DNA of 64,000 nucleotides from Maribellus sp. YY47 (GCF_023111095.1 NZ_JALGYW010000003.1:69446-133445), one strand, 5' to 3'. Shown: positions 1 to 9,768, counted from the stretch's first letter. Numbers and translations: made by a program. Notes: generated by a model from the letters alone, not told the origin.

Positions 1-1745
1 GTAATTTCGATCCAGATACTGATTTTAGCAAATTGCCTATTTCATATGCTTGTGTTGCAGCAGATATGGAAACAGGTGAAGAGGTAATAATGAAGAATGG
101 ATTTCTCCCTACCGCATTATTTGCAAGTATGGCCATCCCCGGAGTATTTCAACCTATAAGTCGTGATGGATTACTTTTGGTTGATGGAGGTATTGTAAAC
201 AATTTTCCGACGGATGTGGCTAAGGAAATGGGAGCTGACATCATTATTGGCGTTGATCTTCGAGGAGACTTTAAATCTCAGGATCAGCTTAATTCAATTG
301 ATGAAATAGCCAGTCAAATTATTGGGTTCATGGGCAAGGAAAAGAATGCAGTGAATAAAAGCTTATGTGATATTTCTATTCGACCAAATATAACTGGGTA
401 CTCTGTTGGAAGCTTCTCAGGAGATGCGGCTGATACATTAATTTTAAGAGGAGAAGAAGCTACGAGAAACGTTATAGAGCAAATTCACACTTTAAAAAAG
501 GAATATAATCTAAAACCCCGAGAATACAATAGGCAGTTTGTAGTTATAAGCAAATGGTTGGTTTCAGAAGTAAAGTTCCATAGCGATTGCTTTCTTAACG
601 AGACTTTTCTAATGGATAAGCTTAATATGGATATTCCAGGAGACTATTCTTACGAGCAAATAAAAGATGCAATCGACCATCTGTATGGTTATGGCGGCTT
701 TGAACTCATTTATTTCTATTTGACAGATAGTGAAAACGGTAAAATTTTGCACTTAAATATTAATCCACAAAAAGAATTTGTGCAGCGTATCGGTTTTAAG
801 GTGAATACTAATGATGCTGCAGCAATCCAACTTAATTTTACTAGGAAGAATTTTGAAAAACCCTTTGACTATCTGTCAGCTAGTATTGAATTGTCTGCAA
901 ATCCTGGGGGAAATATTGTAGCGGAAACGAATCGAGGTGATTTTCCCAGGCTGGGAATTGAATTGAAAGGAAAATATCAAGAATATAGTATTTACGAAGA
1001 AGGAAAGAAGCTGTATAGTGCGGATTTCTTTTATACGGCACTCGATTGTTATATCTACAAATCGTTTTTGAATACGCTTAATCTTGGAGTCGGTATTCAG
1101 GAAGAGTATTTTGATGGTGATGTATTTTCAAGGAATAGCAGTTCTTTAATCTCCTCTATTGAAACCAATGAATTAATAACTGCGACTTACGCGTATTTTA
1201 CTTTTGATGATTGGGATGATTTTTATTTTCCCAGCAAGGGTACTCGCCTAGATGTGCGGGTTTCGGCATATACAAAAACTAAAAATTTTAGTCGAATGCA
1301 TCCTGCTTTACTGTTTAAGTTAAATAAAATTATTCCGCTTAAGCAAAATGTGGCTGTCCTTTTTGATTACTATAGTCGAATGCACCTAACCGAAGATTTT
1401 CCTCTTTTGAAAACCACGTTTGTAGGAGGTGAATCTTATTCGCAATATTTTGATTATCATCTACCTTTTGTTGGTCTTCCACCTGTGACTGTTGGCGATC
1501 GTTATGTAAATATTGCATTGTTGGGTGTTCGCACAAGGATAAACAAAAACCAGTATGTTTCACTGCTATATAATATGATGGCACAGGGTGAAGATATTAA
1601 TAGCTTAGATGACTTTGAAACTACAGGAGGAGGAGGCATAAAATATTCTATAAAAACAGTAATAGGGCCTATTGATATAGAAGTTGGATACGCACAAAAA
1701 TATGAGAAGCCAACATTTTCAGCAAATGTTGGACTTTGGTTTTGA
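1..1745 (+). CDS. patatin-like phospholipase with C-terminal outer-membrane barrel (5' truncated)
   Basis: The reading frame is open to the left edge of the window (codons from base 3), so the N-terminus with the patatin GxSxG serine lies outside. What remains begins in the second half of a patatin domain: SMAIPGVFQPI followed by DGGIVNNFP, the DG[GA] motif that carries the catalytic aspartate of the Ser-Asp dyad. About 150 residues later comes a POTRA-like segment and then a long stretch of alternating hydrophobic strands ending in GLWF, the terminal aromatic typical of an outer-membrane beta barrel. This patatin plus surface-antigen (BamA/TamA-like) architecture is common in Bacteroidota and is expected to place a lipid acyl hydrolase at the outer membrane. 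Substrate is not deducible. The next gene starts 20 bp downstream. Confidence 0.85.
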   Translation, partial: NFDPDTDFSKLPISYACVAADMETGEEVIMKNGFLPTALFASMAIPGVFQPISRDGLLLVDGGIVNNFPTDVAKEMGADIIIGVDLRGDFKSQDQLNSIDEIASQIIGFMGKEKNAVNKSLCDISIRPNITGYSVGSFSGDAADTLILRGEEATRNVIEQIHTLKKEYNLKPREYNRQFVVISKWLVSEVKFHSDCFLNETFLMDKLNMDIPGDYSYEQIKDAIDHLYGYGGFELIYFYLTDSENGKILHLNINPQKEFVQRIGFKVNTNDAAAIQLNFTRKNFEKPFDYLSASIELSANPGGNIVAETNRGDFPRLGIELKGKYQEYSIYEEGKKLYSADFFYTALDCYIYKSFLNTLNLGVGIQEEYFDGDVFSRNSSSLISSIETNELITATYAYFTFDDWDDFYFPSKGTRLDVRVSAYTKTKNFSRMHPALLFKLNKIIPLKQNVAVLFDYYSRMHLTEDFPLLKTTFVGGESYSQYFDYHLPFVGLPPVTVGDRYVNIALLGVRTRINKNQYVSLLYNMMAQGEDINSLDDFETTGGGGIKYSIKTVIGPIDIEVGYAQKYEKPTFSANVGLWF

Positions 1746-1765
1746 AAGTCTAAAAACCTGACATT

Positions 1766-3349
1766 ATGTTTAAGTCAAAAATCAAAATATTAAGAGATTC
1801 ATCTGGTGTTGTTTTACTTAAAAACAATTTCGCGAAAAAGAACATTTTAGTTGAATCACCCATTATAATCCTCTCATTAATCAATGTTGCGATATTACTT
1901 TTTCACTTTATCGACATACTTAACACGCCGATTCCGCTTAATAGTGAAGAAACACAGTACTGGCTCTGGTCGAAACATCTCGATTGGTCTTACTATTCAA
2001 AACCGCCTCTTATTGCGTGGATGAATTATTTGTCGACAATGGTGCTCGGAGATACAGTTATCGGTATCAGGATTAATTCTCTGATAGTAGGATTTATATT
2101 ACCGTTTATCAATTATCTGCTGGCAAAGCATTTGTTTAAGGATAAAAGAATAGCTTTCTGGTCAACAATAGTTCTCTTTGTATTGCCTCACTACAACTAC
2201 ATATATAAAGTTTTTACTACAGATGCCCTTCTTTTGTTGTTTTGGTCAGCCAATATGCTGTTTTGTCTATATGCGTTTCAACGGAACAAATTAAAATACT
2301 GGATATTTTCAGGGATTACCTTAGGATTAGGAATTATCAGTAAATATGTGATGATACTATGGATTCCTATTTGGTTGTTGATTGCGAGATCGCAAAAAAA
2401 GAACTTGCTGAAAATGCGAGAGTTTTATATTACACTGGTTATCGCTTCTTTAATTTGTTTACCTGTTTTATTATGGAATGTATCTCAGGATTTTGTAGGA
2501 GCTAAACATATATTTGGCCTGGCAGGTGCCTATAAATCGCATGGGAACTGGCAACGTTCCATCGAACGGATTTTCGAATTTTTAGGTGGACAGTTGCTCT
2601 GTGTATCCCCCTTTTTCCTCCCTGCATTGGCTAAATTATACAGGAGCTGGAAAAATAAGGAACTTGGCAAACACCACAATGCGGTTACATATTTATTGTT
2701 GCCGTTGCTATTTGTTTGGGGATTTTTCTTGATTCTTTCTATTCAAAAAAATGAAATTAACTGGACATTCTTTGCCTTCTCTTCATTACCAATTTTAATC
2801 GCTTACTCAATCGTTAATTATTTTAATACAAAACAAGGCATGTTTTATATCGGAATTACCTCCTTATTAGTTTTTCTGGTTATGCAACCTAAAATTTTTG
2901 ATAAAATGGGCTTAACAGCATTGTATTCCCCTTCTATTGATATGTATAGCAAACAGGCTGGACTAGACAAGCTTGGCGAAAGTGTAACCAACATACTAAA
3001 TAAAACGGATTCAGCCCCAATTTTTATTTTCAGCGATAGTTACCAGATGGCATCCTCTTTGGCTTTTTATGTTAATGGAAATCCCCAAACATACTGTGTA
3101 AATGTGGGACGGAGAATGAATCAGTTTGATCTCTGGCCCGGAATAGAACAGTTTGAAAATAAAGGGTATGATGCTATATATGTAACTAAAAAGCCACTTC
3201 CAGCAGCAATAGTTAATTCTGCCGATAGTATCCGGTTAATTAAAACTCAGGAACGAATTTACAGGAGTGTGGATGTGGGCAGAAAGATTAACATCTATTA
3301 CCTGAAGCATTTTAATGCTATTGCCGAAATAGATCCGAAGCAGTTTTAG
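1766..3349 (+). CDS. GT39/ArnT-like integral membrane glycosyltransferase
   Basis: 527 residues with about ten hydrophobic segments. The N-terminal loop NSEETQYWLWSKHLDWSYYS followed by KPPLIAWMN is the hallmark of the PMT/ArnT (GT39, GT-C fold) family, in which an acidic residue in the first periplasmic loop is catalytic. Such enzymes transfer a sugar from a polyprenyl-phosphate donor to a lipid or protein on the outer face of the inner membrane. The C-terminal ~130 residues form a soluble domain. Acceptor and donor cannot be told from sequence; lipid A or protein O-glycosylation are both possible. It lies 20 bp behind the patatin gene and may be cotranscribed. Confidence 0.85.
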   Translation: MFKSKIKILRDSSGVVLLKNNFAKKNILVESPIIILSLINVAILLFHFIDILNTPIPLNSEETQYWLWSKHLDWSYYSKPPLIAWMNYLSTMVLGDTVIGIRINSLIVGFILPFINYLLAKHLFKDKRIAFWSTIVLFVLPHYNYIYKVFTTDALLLLFWSANMLFCLYAFQRNKLKYWIFSGITLGLGIISKYVMILWIPIWLLIARSQKKNLLKMREFYITLVIASLICLPVLLWNVSQDFVGAKHIFGLAGAYKSHGNWQRSIERIFEFLGGQLLCVSPFFLPALAKLYRSWKNKELGKHHNAVTYLLLPLLFVWGFFLILSIQKNEINWTFFAFSSLPILIAYSIVNYFNTKQGMFYIGITSLLVFLVMQPKIFDKMGLTALYSPSIDMYSKQAGLDKLGESVTNILNKTDSAPIFIFSDSYQMASSLAFYVNGNPQTYCVNVGRRMNQFDLWPGIEQFENKGYDAIYVTKKPLPAAIVNSADSIRLIKTQERIYRSVDVGRKINIYYLKHFNAIAEIDPKQF

Positions 3350-3445
3350 AATGACTGATTATTGCTGTCAGCATTTCTTTCTTGCTATGAAAGAAAATAG
3401 TTAACGCGAATTTTGTTCACAAAGTCATGAAAATATAATAGAACA

Positions 3446-3673
3446 ATGTATAAACAGGATATTAAAATTAATTCAGACCTCATATGGAATCTGCTATCAG
3501 ATGTAAATGCTTTAAGTATTGAGGAAATAGAAGAGCTTACCGGCTATAACGAAAAGTTCATTTACATGGCGCTGGGATGGCTATTAAAAGAAAACAAGAT
3601 ACTTCTTACAGAAAAACATGGTATTCTGTATGTTGAATCATTGAAAAGTGACTACTCTGAAATGTATTTTTAA
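3446..3673 (+). CDS. small winged-helix protein (DUF2582-like), copy 1
   Basis: 75 residues forming a single compact winged helix: helix around SIEEIEELTGYNEKFIYMAL, recognition helix GWLLKENKI and a beta wing ILLTEKHGILYVE. This matches the small Bacteroidota family DUF2582 (winged helix-turn-helix). A close paralogue lies at 16782-16982, sharing the ELTGYNEK / EFTGYNEK core and the LRWLMNNEKI / LGWLLKENKI segment. Whether it binds DNA is unknown; it lacks any sensor domain. It is followed by a large hairpin at 3714-3784, as is the paralogue. Confidence 0.75.
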   Translation: MYKQDIKINSDLIWNLLSDVNALSIEEIEELTGYNEKFIYMALGWLLKENKILLTEKHGILYVESLKSDYSEMYF

Positions 3674-3713
3674 ATGAGATACTTAATGACATCAGTTTAA
3701 TATTTGTGGGGAA

Positions 3714-3784
3714 GGACAGAGAGAAGCCTTTACCGGTTTTCAGGAAATTTTGGATTTTCTGTTTAACCGGTAAGGCTAATGTCC
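3714..3784 (+). other. large imperfect hairpin, copy 1 of a paired structured element
   Basis: Seen directly: GGAC (3714-3717) pairs with GTCC (3781-3784), AGCCTT (3725-3730) with AAGGCT (3772-3777), ACCGGTT (3732-3738) with AACCGGT (3765-3771), and CAG (3741-3743) with CTG (3759-3761). The 3' side AACCGGTAAGGC is repeated in the element at 17055-17112. There is no run of T after the stem, so it does not look like a plain intrinsic terminator. It sits between the winged-helix gene and the hypothetical gene at 3826. Function unknown: structured RNA, processing site or protein-binding DNA are all possible. Confidence 0.55.
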
Positions 3785-3825
3785 TACTGCTCTAAAATAT
3801 TTTTATAATTTTTAAACTAAAAGCC

Positions 3826-4071
3826 ATGATGACATTGCTAATACGAAATATTACAGATTTAAAATACCATATAGGAATGCGACTAGAAAACATAAATCAA
3901 TCCAGGCGAATACATCATACTCCGGAAGTAATCGTAGCGGTTTTGGATTTACTACATGATAAATACTTTACTAAAAAAGAGTTGTGCAGGATGGTGAGCC
4001 AATTTGCTCGCAAAGATAAGGACTACTTACAAATTGATGAAAATGCTGGTTGGAGCATGGTATTTTTTTAA
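3826..4071 (+). CDS. hypothetical protein, 81 aa
   Basis: Not recognised. 81 residues, charged, predicted mostly helical, with no signal peptide or membrane segment. The stretch TPEVIVAVLDLLHDKYFTKKELCRMVSQFA could be a helix-turn-helix-like fold, but no family is evident. It is downstream of the hairpin at 3714-3784 and 102 bp upstream of the radical SAM gene. The ATG at 3826 follows an AT-rich leader. It may not be translated. Confidence 0.45.
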   Translation: MMTLLIRNITDLKYHIGMRLENINQSRRIHHTPEVIVAVLDLLHDKYFTKKELCRMVSQFARKDKDYLQIDENAGWSMVFF

Positions 4072-4173
4072 TGTCGAAGCATGGAAGCATAAAGAGCCTA
4101 AATTATCACTAAAGCATAGTAAATCAGGGTATAAAGACAGAAAAACAGAAAAACAACAAAATTTTGATTAGTT

Positions 4174-5634
4174 ATGAAAAGTTTAGTTCAAAATCTCATT
4201 CCCGAAGTGATCAATCAGGCAATCTCAAATAAAACAGTTAGAAAACTGGCTGTTCGACAACTGGACAAAAAAATCCACGATTCAATCTTAGAAGACAATT
4301 CTCTTCTTTTTGAAGAAGAGAAACTGGATCGCTATTATTTTGTTAGCAACGTGGTTAAACAGGTCAGTAATTGTATTGACAAAGGTTATATTAGTAAGAA
4401 TGTAGCCCGCAGAATGCTTAAGGTATTTATGAGCGATTCGTTTAAAGTTAACAGGGAAGCTCACCTGACCGATGTAAAATGTGAATATAAGGAAAAATAT
4501 AACGAATATCCGCCCAAGTTCCTGGTACTCTCCCCGGAAAAAGCCTGCAATCTTGAATGTGTAGGGTGTTATGCTTCCTGTACGCCTGGAAAGGGAACCC
4601 ATCTTGATTTTACGTTGACACAACGAATCGTTCGGGAAGCACACGACATACTTGGAAGCCGATTTATTACTATCAGTGGTGGCGAACCCCTTATGTACAG
4701 CAGTCAGGGAAAAACTATACTGGATATTTTTGAGGAATTCAGCGATATGTTTTTCCTGATGTACACCAACGGTACATTAATCAATAAGCAAATTGCGTCC
4801 AGGCTCGCCGAATTAGGTAATGTGGTACCCTTAATTTCGGTAGAAGGTTATGAAAAAGAAACGGATGAACGACGGGGAAAAGGAGTGCATAAAAAAATTA
4901 GAGAGGCTATGTCCAATCTTCGTGAGGTTGGAGTGCCCTTTGGAATTTCGGTAACAGCTACAACTAAAAATTACGAAATCCTCCTTACTGATGATTTCTA
5001 CAAATACTATTTTGATGAAATGGGGGCTACTCATATGTGGCAGTTTCAGCTGATGCCCATCGGTAAGGGGAAAGATGTGATGGAACTGATGATAACTCCG
5101 CAACAACGGGTTGAATTTTATAAAAAGGGGGAATATGTAACACGGGAATTACGGTATCCAATGGCAGATTTCTGGAACTCGTCTTCGCTTTGTACCGGAT
5201 GTATTGCCTATGGTAGATGGAATGGATATTTCTATATTGATTTCGACGGGAAAGTGGCACCTTGTGTGTTTGTTCCGTATTACGTAGATAAAATACAGGA
5301 TATTTACGACAATGGTGGAAATCTGGCTGATGCCATTCAATCTCAATTCTTCAAGAATGGAAGAAATTGGCAAAGAGAGAGAGGATTCGACCAGAAAGAA
5401 CACAAGGGCGACTATCTGATGATACCTTGTTCCATCCGCGACAATTATGCAAATTTTAGAAAAAATATCCTCACCCCTGAAGCAAAAGGGATAGATCGGG
5501 AAGCTAAGGAATCTCTACACGACAAAGAATACAAGAAGATCATGATCGATTATGGGCAGGAGCTCGATGAACTGACTAAGAAAATCTATGATAGAAAATA
5601 CCGGAAATCTCTGGCCATGCATACCACGAAATAA
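4174..5634 (+). CDS. radical SAM enzyme with SPASM-like C-terminal domain
   Basis: 486 residues. The cluster motif CNLECVGC gives C125, C129 and C132 (CX3CX2C) for the S-adenosylmethionine-bound 4Fe-4S cluster, followed by ISGGEPLM (the GGE SAM-binding motif). The C-terminal part has SSLCTGC and DGKVAPCVF, resembling the SPASM/twitch region that holds auxiliary clusters in peptide-modifying and anaerobic sulfatase-maturing enzymes. About 110 N-terminal residues precede the radical SAM barrel and are predicted helical. No small peptide substrate or sulfatase is adjacent, so the reaction is unknown. Neighbours are a hypothetical gene and a stringent-response synthetase. Confidence 0.8.
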   Translation: MKSLVQNLIPEVINQAISNKTVRKLAVRQLDKKIHDSILEDNSLLFEEEKLDRYYFVSNVVKQVSNCIDKGYISKNVARRMLKVFMSDSFKVNREAHLTDVKCEYKEKYNEYPPKFLVLSPEKACNLECVGCYASCTPGKGTHLDFTLTQRIVREAHDILGSRFITISGGEPLMYSSQGKTILDIFEEFSDMFFLMYTNGTLINKQIASRLAELGNVVPLISVEGYEKETDERRGKGVHKKIREAMSNLREVGVPFGISVTATTKNYEILLTDDFYKYYFDEMGATHMWQFQLMPIGKGKDVMELMITPQQRVEFYKKGEYVTRELRYPMADFWNSSSLCTGCIAYGRWNGYFYIDFDGKVAPCVFVPYYVDKIQDIYDNGGNLADAIQSQFFKNGRNWQRERGFDQKEHKGDYLMIPCSIRDNYANFRKNILTPEAKGIDREAKESLHDKEYKKIMIDYGQELDELTKKIYDRKYRKSLAMHTTK

Positions 5635-5669
5635 CACAATTGCTGGATAAGTCAGGCCATTAGATAAAC

Positions 5670-5714
5670 CCGGAATATGTGTTATCATTTTAAGAAGAGT
5701 AAAGCGTATTCCGG
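5670..5714 (+). other. inverted repeat downstream of the radical SAM gene
   Basis: CCGGAATATG (5670-5679) can pair with CGTATTCCGG (5705-5714), a 10-bp stem including one G-T pair, with a 25-nt loop. It starts 36 bp after the stop codon. No T-tract follows, so it is at best a weak terminator or an mRNA 3'-end stabiliser. Confidence 0.35.
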
Positions 5715-5805
5715 CATTAAACATGGAGCAGTTAAATTTTCACGGCGAATAAATTCTATCCAATTTGGGTTTAGGGTAACCGGCAGACTGTCTTGTTCAT
5801 TTTTA

Positions 5806-5819
5806 GTACACTTGTGTAC
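5806..5819. promoter_or_regulatory. 14-bp dyad upstream of the small alarmone synthetase
   Basis: GTACACTTGTGTAC is a perfect 6-bp inverted repeat with a 2-nt centre, located about 80 bp upstream of the start at 5901. The size suits a dimeric repressor operator. No candidate regulator is adjacent, so this is a sequence-only suggestion. Confidence 0.3.
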
Positions 5820-5900
5820 AACGTTTATTAAAGGCTGAATCCAATTTGTATTTACTCGCCTAACATTTCAATACTATAGTGACGAACATAAAGGAAAGCT

Positions 5901-6599
5901 ATGAAAAGAACAACAAAAAGGGATAGGAAAACTATAGAAACATCATATATCGTGCAGGATTATAGATTAATAGATATACCCGAAGATTTAATTGAGGTTA
6001 TGAATACTTTCCTGAAAACGGAGAATCTGTACATGGCAGCAACAAGAGTAATCCGAACAAGGCTTGAAAATCTAAACGATGATTTTACGTATAATAGGCA
6101 ACATAATCCAATTCATCAGATACGAACAAGAGTTAAATCTCCCCTAAGCATTATAGAAAAATTAGTTAGAAGAGGATATGAACCCACCATTCGTTCAGCA
6201 AGACTCTATCTTACTGATATTGCTGGCGTACGTGTTATCTGTTCGTATATCGAGGATATCTATCTTATAGCCAGCCTACTTACGTCTGACGAGGATATAA
6301 AAGTTGTCCGCATATCGGACTATATTAAAGAACCCAAATCGAATGGCTATCGCAGTTATCATTTAATTGTGGCGATTCCTGTTTTTCTTTCAACAGGGAT
6401 AGAATATGTGAATGTTGAGATTCAGCTTAGAACCATCGCGATGGATTTTTGGGCGTCTTTGGAACACCATTTGAATTATAAACAGGTTAGCAGGAAAAAC
6501 CAAAAAATTGCGCAAGAATTAAAAGATTGCGCCCAAATTATTGCCGAGACTGATTTGCGGATGCAACGCCTCTATAATCAGTCGAAATTTGAAGAATGA
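5901..6599 (+). CDS. small alarmone synthetase (RelQ/YjbM-type GTP pyrophosphokinase)
   Basis: 232 residues comprising only a RelA/SpoT-type nucleotidyltransferase domain, the size of Bacillus YjbM/RelQ enzymes. Recognisable motifs: PIHQIRTRVKSPLSIIEKL (substrate loop), YLTDIAGVRVICSY (synthetase core with catalytic Asp), KSNGYRSYHL (G-loop region) and VEIQLRTIAMDFWASLEHHL. There is no hydrolase, TGS or ACT domain. It should make (p)ppGpp from ATP and GDP/GTP in the cytosol under stress. Adjacent genes (V-ATPase) have no direct functional link. Confidence 0.9.
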   Translation: MKRTTKRDRKTIETSYIVQDYRLIDIPEDLIEVMNTFLKTENLYMAATRVIRTRLENLNDDFTYNRQHNPIHQIRTRVKSPLSIIEKLVRRGYEPTIRSARLYLTDIAGVRVICSYIEDIYLIASLLTSDEDIKVVRISDYIKEPKSNGYRSYHLIVAIPVFLSTGIEYVNVEIQLRTIAMDFWASLEHHLNYKQVSRKNQKIAQELKDCAQIIAETDLRMQRLYNQSKFEE

Positions 6600-6670
6600 A
6601 CAAGGATACATGTGAAATATTTAACTTATGATAAAATCAATCAGGCTATAAAACAGATAAAATAAGAAAG

Positions 6671-8446
6671 ATGAATATTCGGAATAAAGAGAGAACAGGA
6701 AATCTCATAAGCATCCAGGACTCGCTGGTTAAAGTCCGCTTTAAAGATGATGTGATTATGGGAGAAACGGCCGAAATTTCGGTGGAAGGTAAACTTCTGC
6801 AAGGCGAAGTACTGCAGATTAGCCCCGACTTTAAAAATCCGGGCTGCGGCATCGCCGAGATGCAGGTTTTTGAGGACTTAACCGGTGCGAGAATTGGCGA
6901 TTCAGTCGAATTTAAAGGCACTCCTTTGTCGGTATTGGTTGGCCCGGGTTTGCTCACCAGTATTTGGGACGGGCTGCAAAATCCACTCTACAAACTTAGT
7001 GAACAGGATCCGTACCTGCGACCGGGTATGCATGCTCCGGCGCTGGACGAAACAAAGCTGTGGGATTTCACCCCCGCCGTTTCGGTGGGCGATGTGCTCA
7101 AAGGTGGCGATACGATTGGCTCGGTTCCCGAAGGACATTTCGAGCATAAAATATTGGTACCGTTCGGAATTAAAAAATGTACCGTCAACGAAATAATCGG
7201 TCAAAAATCAGTCAATATCACTGAAGTGGTGGCGATTGTGACCGATGAGAATAATCAAAAACAGGAATTGAAACTGGCTTTCCGCCATCCGGTGAAGCAG
7301 CCGATTCCATTTAAAGAGCGTTCTATCCCACGAAAAACCATCTCGACAGGTGTGCGGGTAATCGACCTGTTAGCGCCGGTTAGTTACGGGGGTACTGTGG
7401 GAAACCCGGGACCGTTCGGAGCCGGAAAAACAGTGATGCAACACACGCTGTGTAAATACGCTATTGCCGATGTGATTATCATGGCAGCTTGTGGTGAACG
7501 TGCCGGTGAAGCCGTGGAAGTATTCAAAGATTTTGCCGAGCTGGAAGATCCATCAACTGGCGAATCGCTGATGAACCGGATGTGTATTTTCGGAAATACC
7601 AGTTCCATGCCTGTAGCTGCGCGTGAGGCCAGTGTGTTTATTGCGCTGACTGTTGGCGAATACTACCGCTACCAGGGCTACAACGTCATTCTGTTGGCCG
7701 ACTCTACGTCGAGATGGGCGCAGGCGCTCCGCGAGCGTAGCGGACGGCAGGGCGATATTCCAGGCCCCGAAGCCTTCCCAATGGATATTCCGGACCAAAT
7801 TAAAGGGATGTATCAACGTGCCGGTGCCGACAGTGGCTCGGGTGGTTCATTGACTTTTATCGGAACCGTGTCGCCGGCAGGTGGTAACTTCCAGGAGCCG
7901 GTAACACAGGCAACCATGGATGCAACCGGTGGTTTCTGGGGCTTGTCCCAGGATCGTGCCGATGCGAAAAAATACCCGGCCATTGATCCATTGGCTTACA
8001 CGACTTCGGTTTACGATAGCTTCATTCCGTGGAAAGACCGGGAACAAATCCTGTCGACCCTGCACGAGGCCAATGGTATCGATCAAACAATCAGCACCAT
8101 CGGGTTGAAAAAAGTGCCGATTGAGAAGTACATCCTGTTTCAAAAAGGACAAACCATCGACTTCTGTGTCTTGCAGCAAAATGCTTTCCACGATCTGGAT
8201 GCCTGTACGCGTCCGGAACGTTTGAATGTGATTAACGAAGCGGTTCAAAAGCTGATTAACAGTGAAATTGCCATTCCTGATCCGAATATGGACGACGATG
8301 AACTGAAGGAAGTGATCCGTGCGAAATTTGATGAGCTTCGGCAATGGTGGCGCGATTGGAACATGAGCGCCGAAACCGAAGAGCAAATCGCTGCGCTACC
8401 AAGCCATATTGACCAATTTGTATTTGAAGGAGAACCTGTTTTATGA
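6671..8446 (+). CDS. atpA: V-type ATPase catalytic subunit A
   Basis: 591 residues, the usual length for a V/A-ATPase A subunit. The Walker A motif is G247-PFGAGK-T254, followed by ERAGEAVEVFKDF and the long non-homologous insert (about residues 110-200) that distinguishes V-type A subunits from F-type beta. It binds and hydrolyses ATP in the cytosolic V1 head together with subunit B. Its stop overlaps the start of the B gene by 4 bp (ATGA). It is unusual here that A leads the operon; the E and DUF2764 genes more often come first in Bacteroidota. Confidence 0.97.
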   Translation: MNIRNKERTGNLISIQDSLVKVRFKDDVIMGETAEISVEGKLLQGEVLQISPDFKNPGCGIAEMQVFEDLTGARIGDSVEFKGTPLSVLVGPGLLTSIWDGLQNPLYKLSEQDPYLRPGMHAPALDETKLWDFTPAVSVGDVLKGGDTIGSVPEGHFEHKILVPFGIKKCTVNEIIGQKSVNITEVVAIVTDENNQKQELKLAFRHPVKQPIPFKERSIPRKTISTGVRVIDLLAPVSYGGTVGNPGPFGAGKTVMQHTLCKYAIADVIIMAACGERAGEAVEVFKDFAELEDPSTGESLMNRMCIFGNTSSMPVAAREASVFIALTVGEYYRYQGYNVILLADSTSRWAQALRERSGRQGDIPGPEAFPMDIPDQIKGMYQRAGADSGSGGSLTFIGTVSPAGGNFQEPVTQATMDATGGFWGLSQDRADAKKYPAIDPLAYTTSVYDSFIPWKDREQILSTLHEANGIDQTISTIGLKKVPIEKYILFQKGQTIDFCVLQQNAFHDLDACTRPERLNVINEAVQKLINSEIAIPDPNMDDDELKEVIRAKFDELRQWWRDWNMSAETEEQIAALPSHIDQFVFEGEPVL

Positions 8447-9756
8447 TTAAAAAAGAGATAAACAGAATCAGCGAAGTCGGGAAAGCACTGATCTCGGTAG
8501 AAGGGAATCCAGGCGTAGCGCTTAACCACGTGGTCGAGTTGCTCGACACTGATACCAACCAAAGTCTTTCGTTCGCGAAAGCTATTAACATTAGCGAAAA
8601 TTCAACACGCTTCCAGGTATTTAACGGTACCGGGGGCCTTTCAACAAAAACCAAGCTTCGCATGCACGAAGTGCCGCTCACGGCTGGTTTTTCATACAAC
8701 ATGCTGGGCCGTACCTTCGACGGTATTGGCCAGGTAGCCGACAATGGTCCGGAAGTTATTTTCGAAAAACAACTGGAAACCAGTTTGGATACCCTGAACC
8801 CAACCGTACGTTTGGTGCCTAAGCAACCGCTTTGGACGGGGATTCCGATGATCGACGTGTTTAATACGCTGGTGAAGTCGCAGAAGATTCCAATTTTCGC
8901 TTCGCCAACAGAGCCGTACAACCGCTTGTTGTCGCAAATTGCGATGGGAGCACAGGCCGACGTGATCATCTTTGCCGGTATTGGGTTGAAATTCGACGAG
9001 TACCACTACTTCAAAGATCAGTTGTCGCAATCGGGAAATATCGACAAAACCATCATGTTTGTTCACCTGGCGGGTGAGTCGCAGATTAAAGGTTTGACGT
9101 TGCCGGATGTAGCCCTGAGTGTGGCCCGCGAATTTGCCGACCAGGGAAAAGATGCGCTGGTGCTGTTGACCGACATGACCAACTGGTCGAACATTCTGCG
9201 GAATGTGGCCAACTACCAGGATATGATTCCATCGCTGCAAGGTTACCCGGGGTCGCTTTACTCCGAACTGGCTCGTCGTTACGAGGTGGCTGCCGATATT
9301 GAGGGCGCCGGTTCCATTACCATTATTGGGGCTACCACGCTCGAGTCGCTGGAAGATCCTGTGCCGGATAACACCGGTTATATTACCGAAGGACAGTTCT
9401 TCCTGGAAAACGGAAAACTGAAGCTGGCTCGTTCGCTGTCGCGCTTGAAGCAACAGGTGAATGGCAATACCCGTAGTGACCACCGTCCGATTATGACCGC
9501 CATGGCCTCTTTGCTGGCCGATGCAGAGAAAGCGTATGAAGCCGCCGAAGTAGGTGCCGCCAACGATGCCTTCTCGCAAAAGTTGCTCGCTTATCGCAGT
9601 GATTTTATTGCGAACATGGAAGAGCCCTTTGGAGACCCACTTGAATTGGATGCCGCTTTAGACCGGTGTTGGGAAATTCTGAAAAGACATTTCGAACCAA
9701 CCGAAACCGGGTTGAGTAAAAAGTTGATCGAGGAGTATTGGGACAATCAAAACTAA
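8443..9756 (+). CDS. atpB: V-type ATPase regulatory subunit B
   Basis: 437 residues. It contains the B-subunit signatures GRTFDGIGQ, PIFASPTEPYNRLLSQIAMGAQAD in place of a canonical P-loop, and SLQGYPGSLYSELARRYE. B alternates with A in the V1 hexamer and contributes non-catalytic nucleotide sites. It overlaps A by 4 bp and is followed by the E gene after 12 bp, so translation is probably coupled. Confidence 0.97.
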   Translation: MIKKEINRISEVGKALISVEGNPGVALNHVVELLDTDTNQSLSFAKAINISENSTRFQVFNGTGGLSTKTKLRMHEVPLTAGFSYNMLGRTFDGIGQVADNGPEVIFEKQLETSLDTLNPTVRLVPKQPLWTGIPMIDVFNTLVKSQKIPIFASPTEPYNRLLSQIAMGAQADVIIFAGIGLKFDEYHYFKDQLSQSGNIDKTIMFVHLAGESQIKGLTLPDVALSVAREFADQGKDALVLLTDMTNWSNILRNVANYQDMIPSLQGYPGSLYSELARRYEVAADIEGAGSITIIGATTLESLEDPVPDNTGYITEGQFFLENGKLKLARSLSRLKQQVNGNTRSDHRPIMTAMASLLADAEKAYEAAEVGAANDAFSQKLLAYRSDFIANMEEPFGDPLELDAALDRCWEILKRHFEPTETGLSKKLIEEYWDNQN

Positions 9757-9768
9757 AAACAAAGAGTT

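Noticed and set aside
8692-9579. 295-residue minus-strand frame opposite atpB
   Set aside because: Antisense to the conserved V-ATPase B subunit, with no domain of its own.
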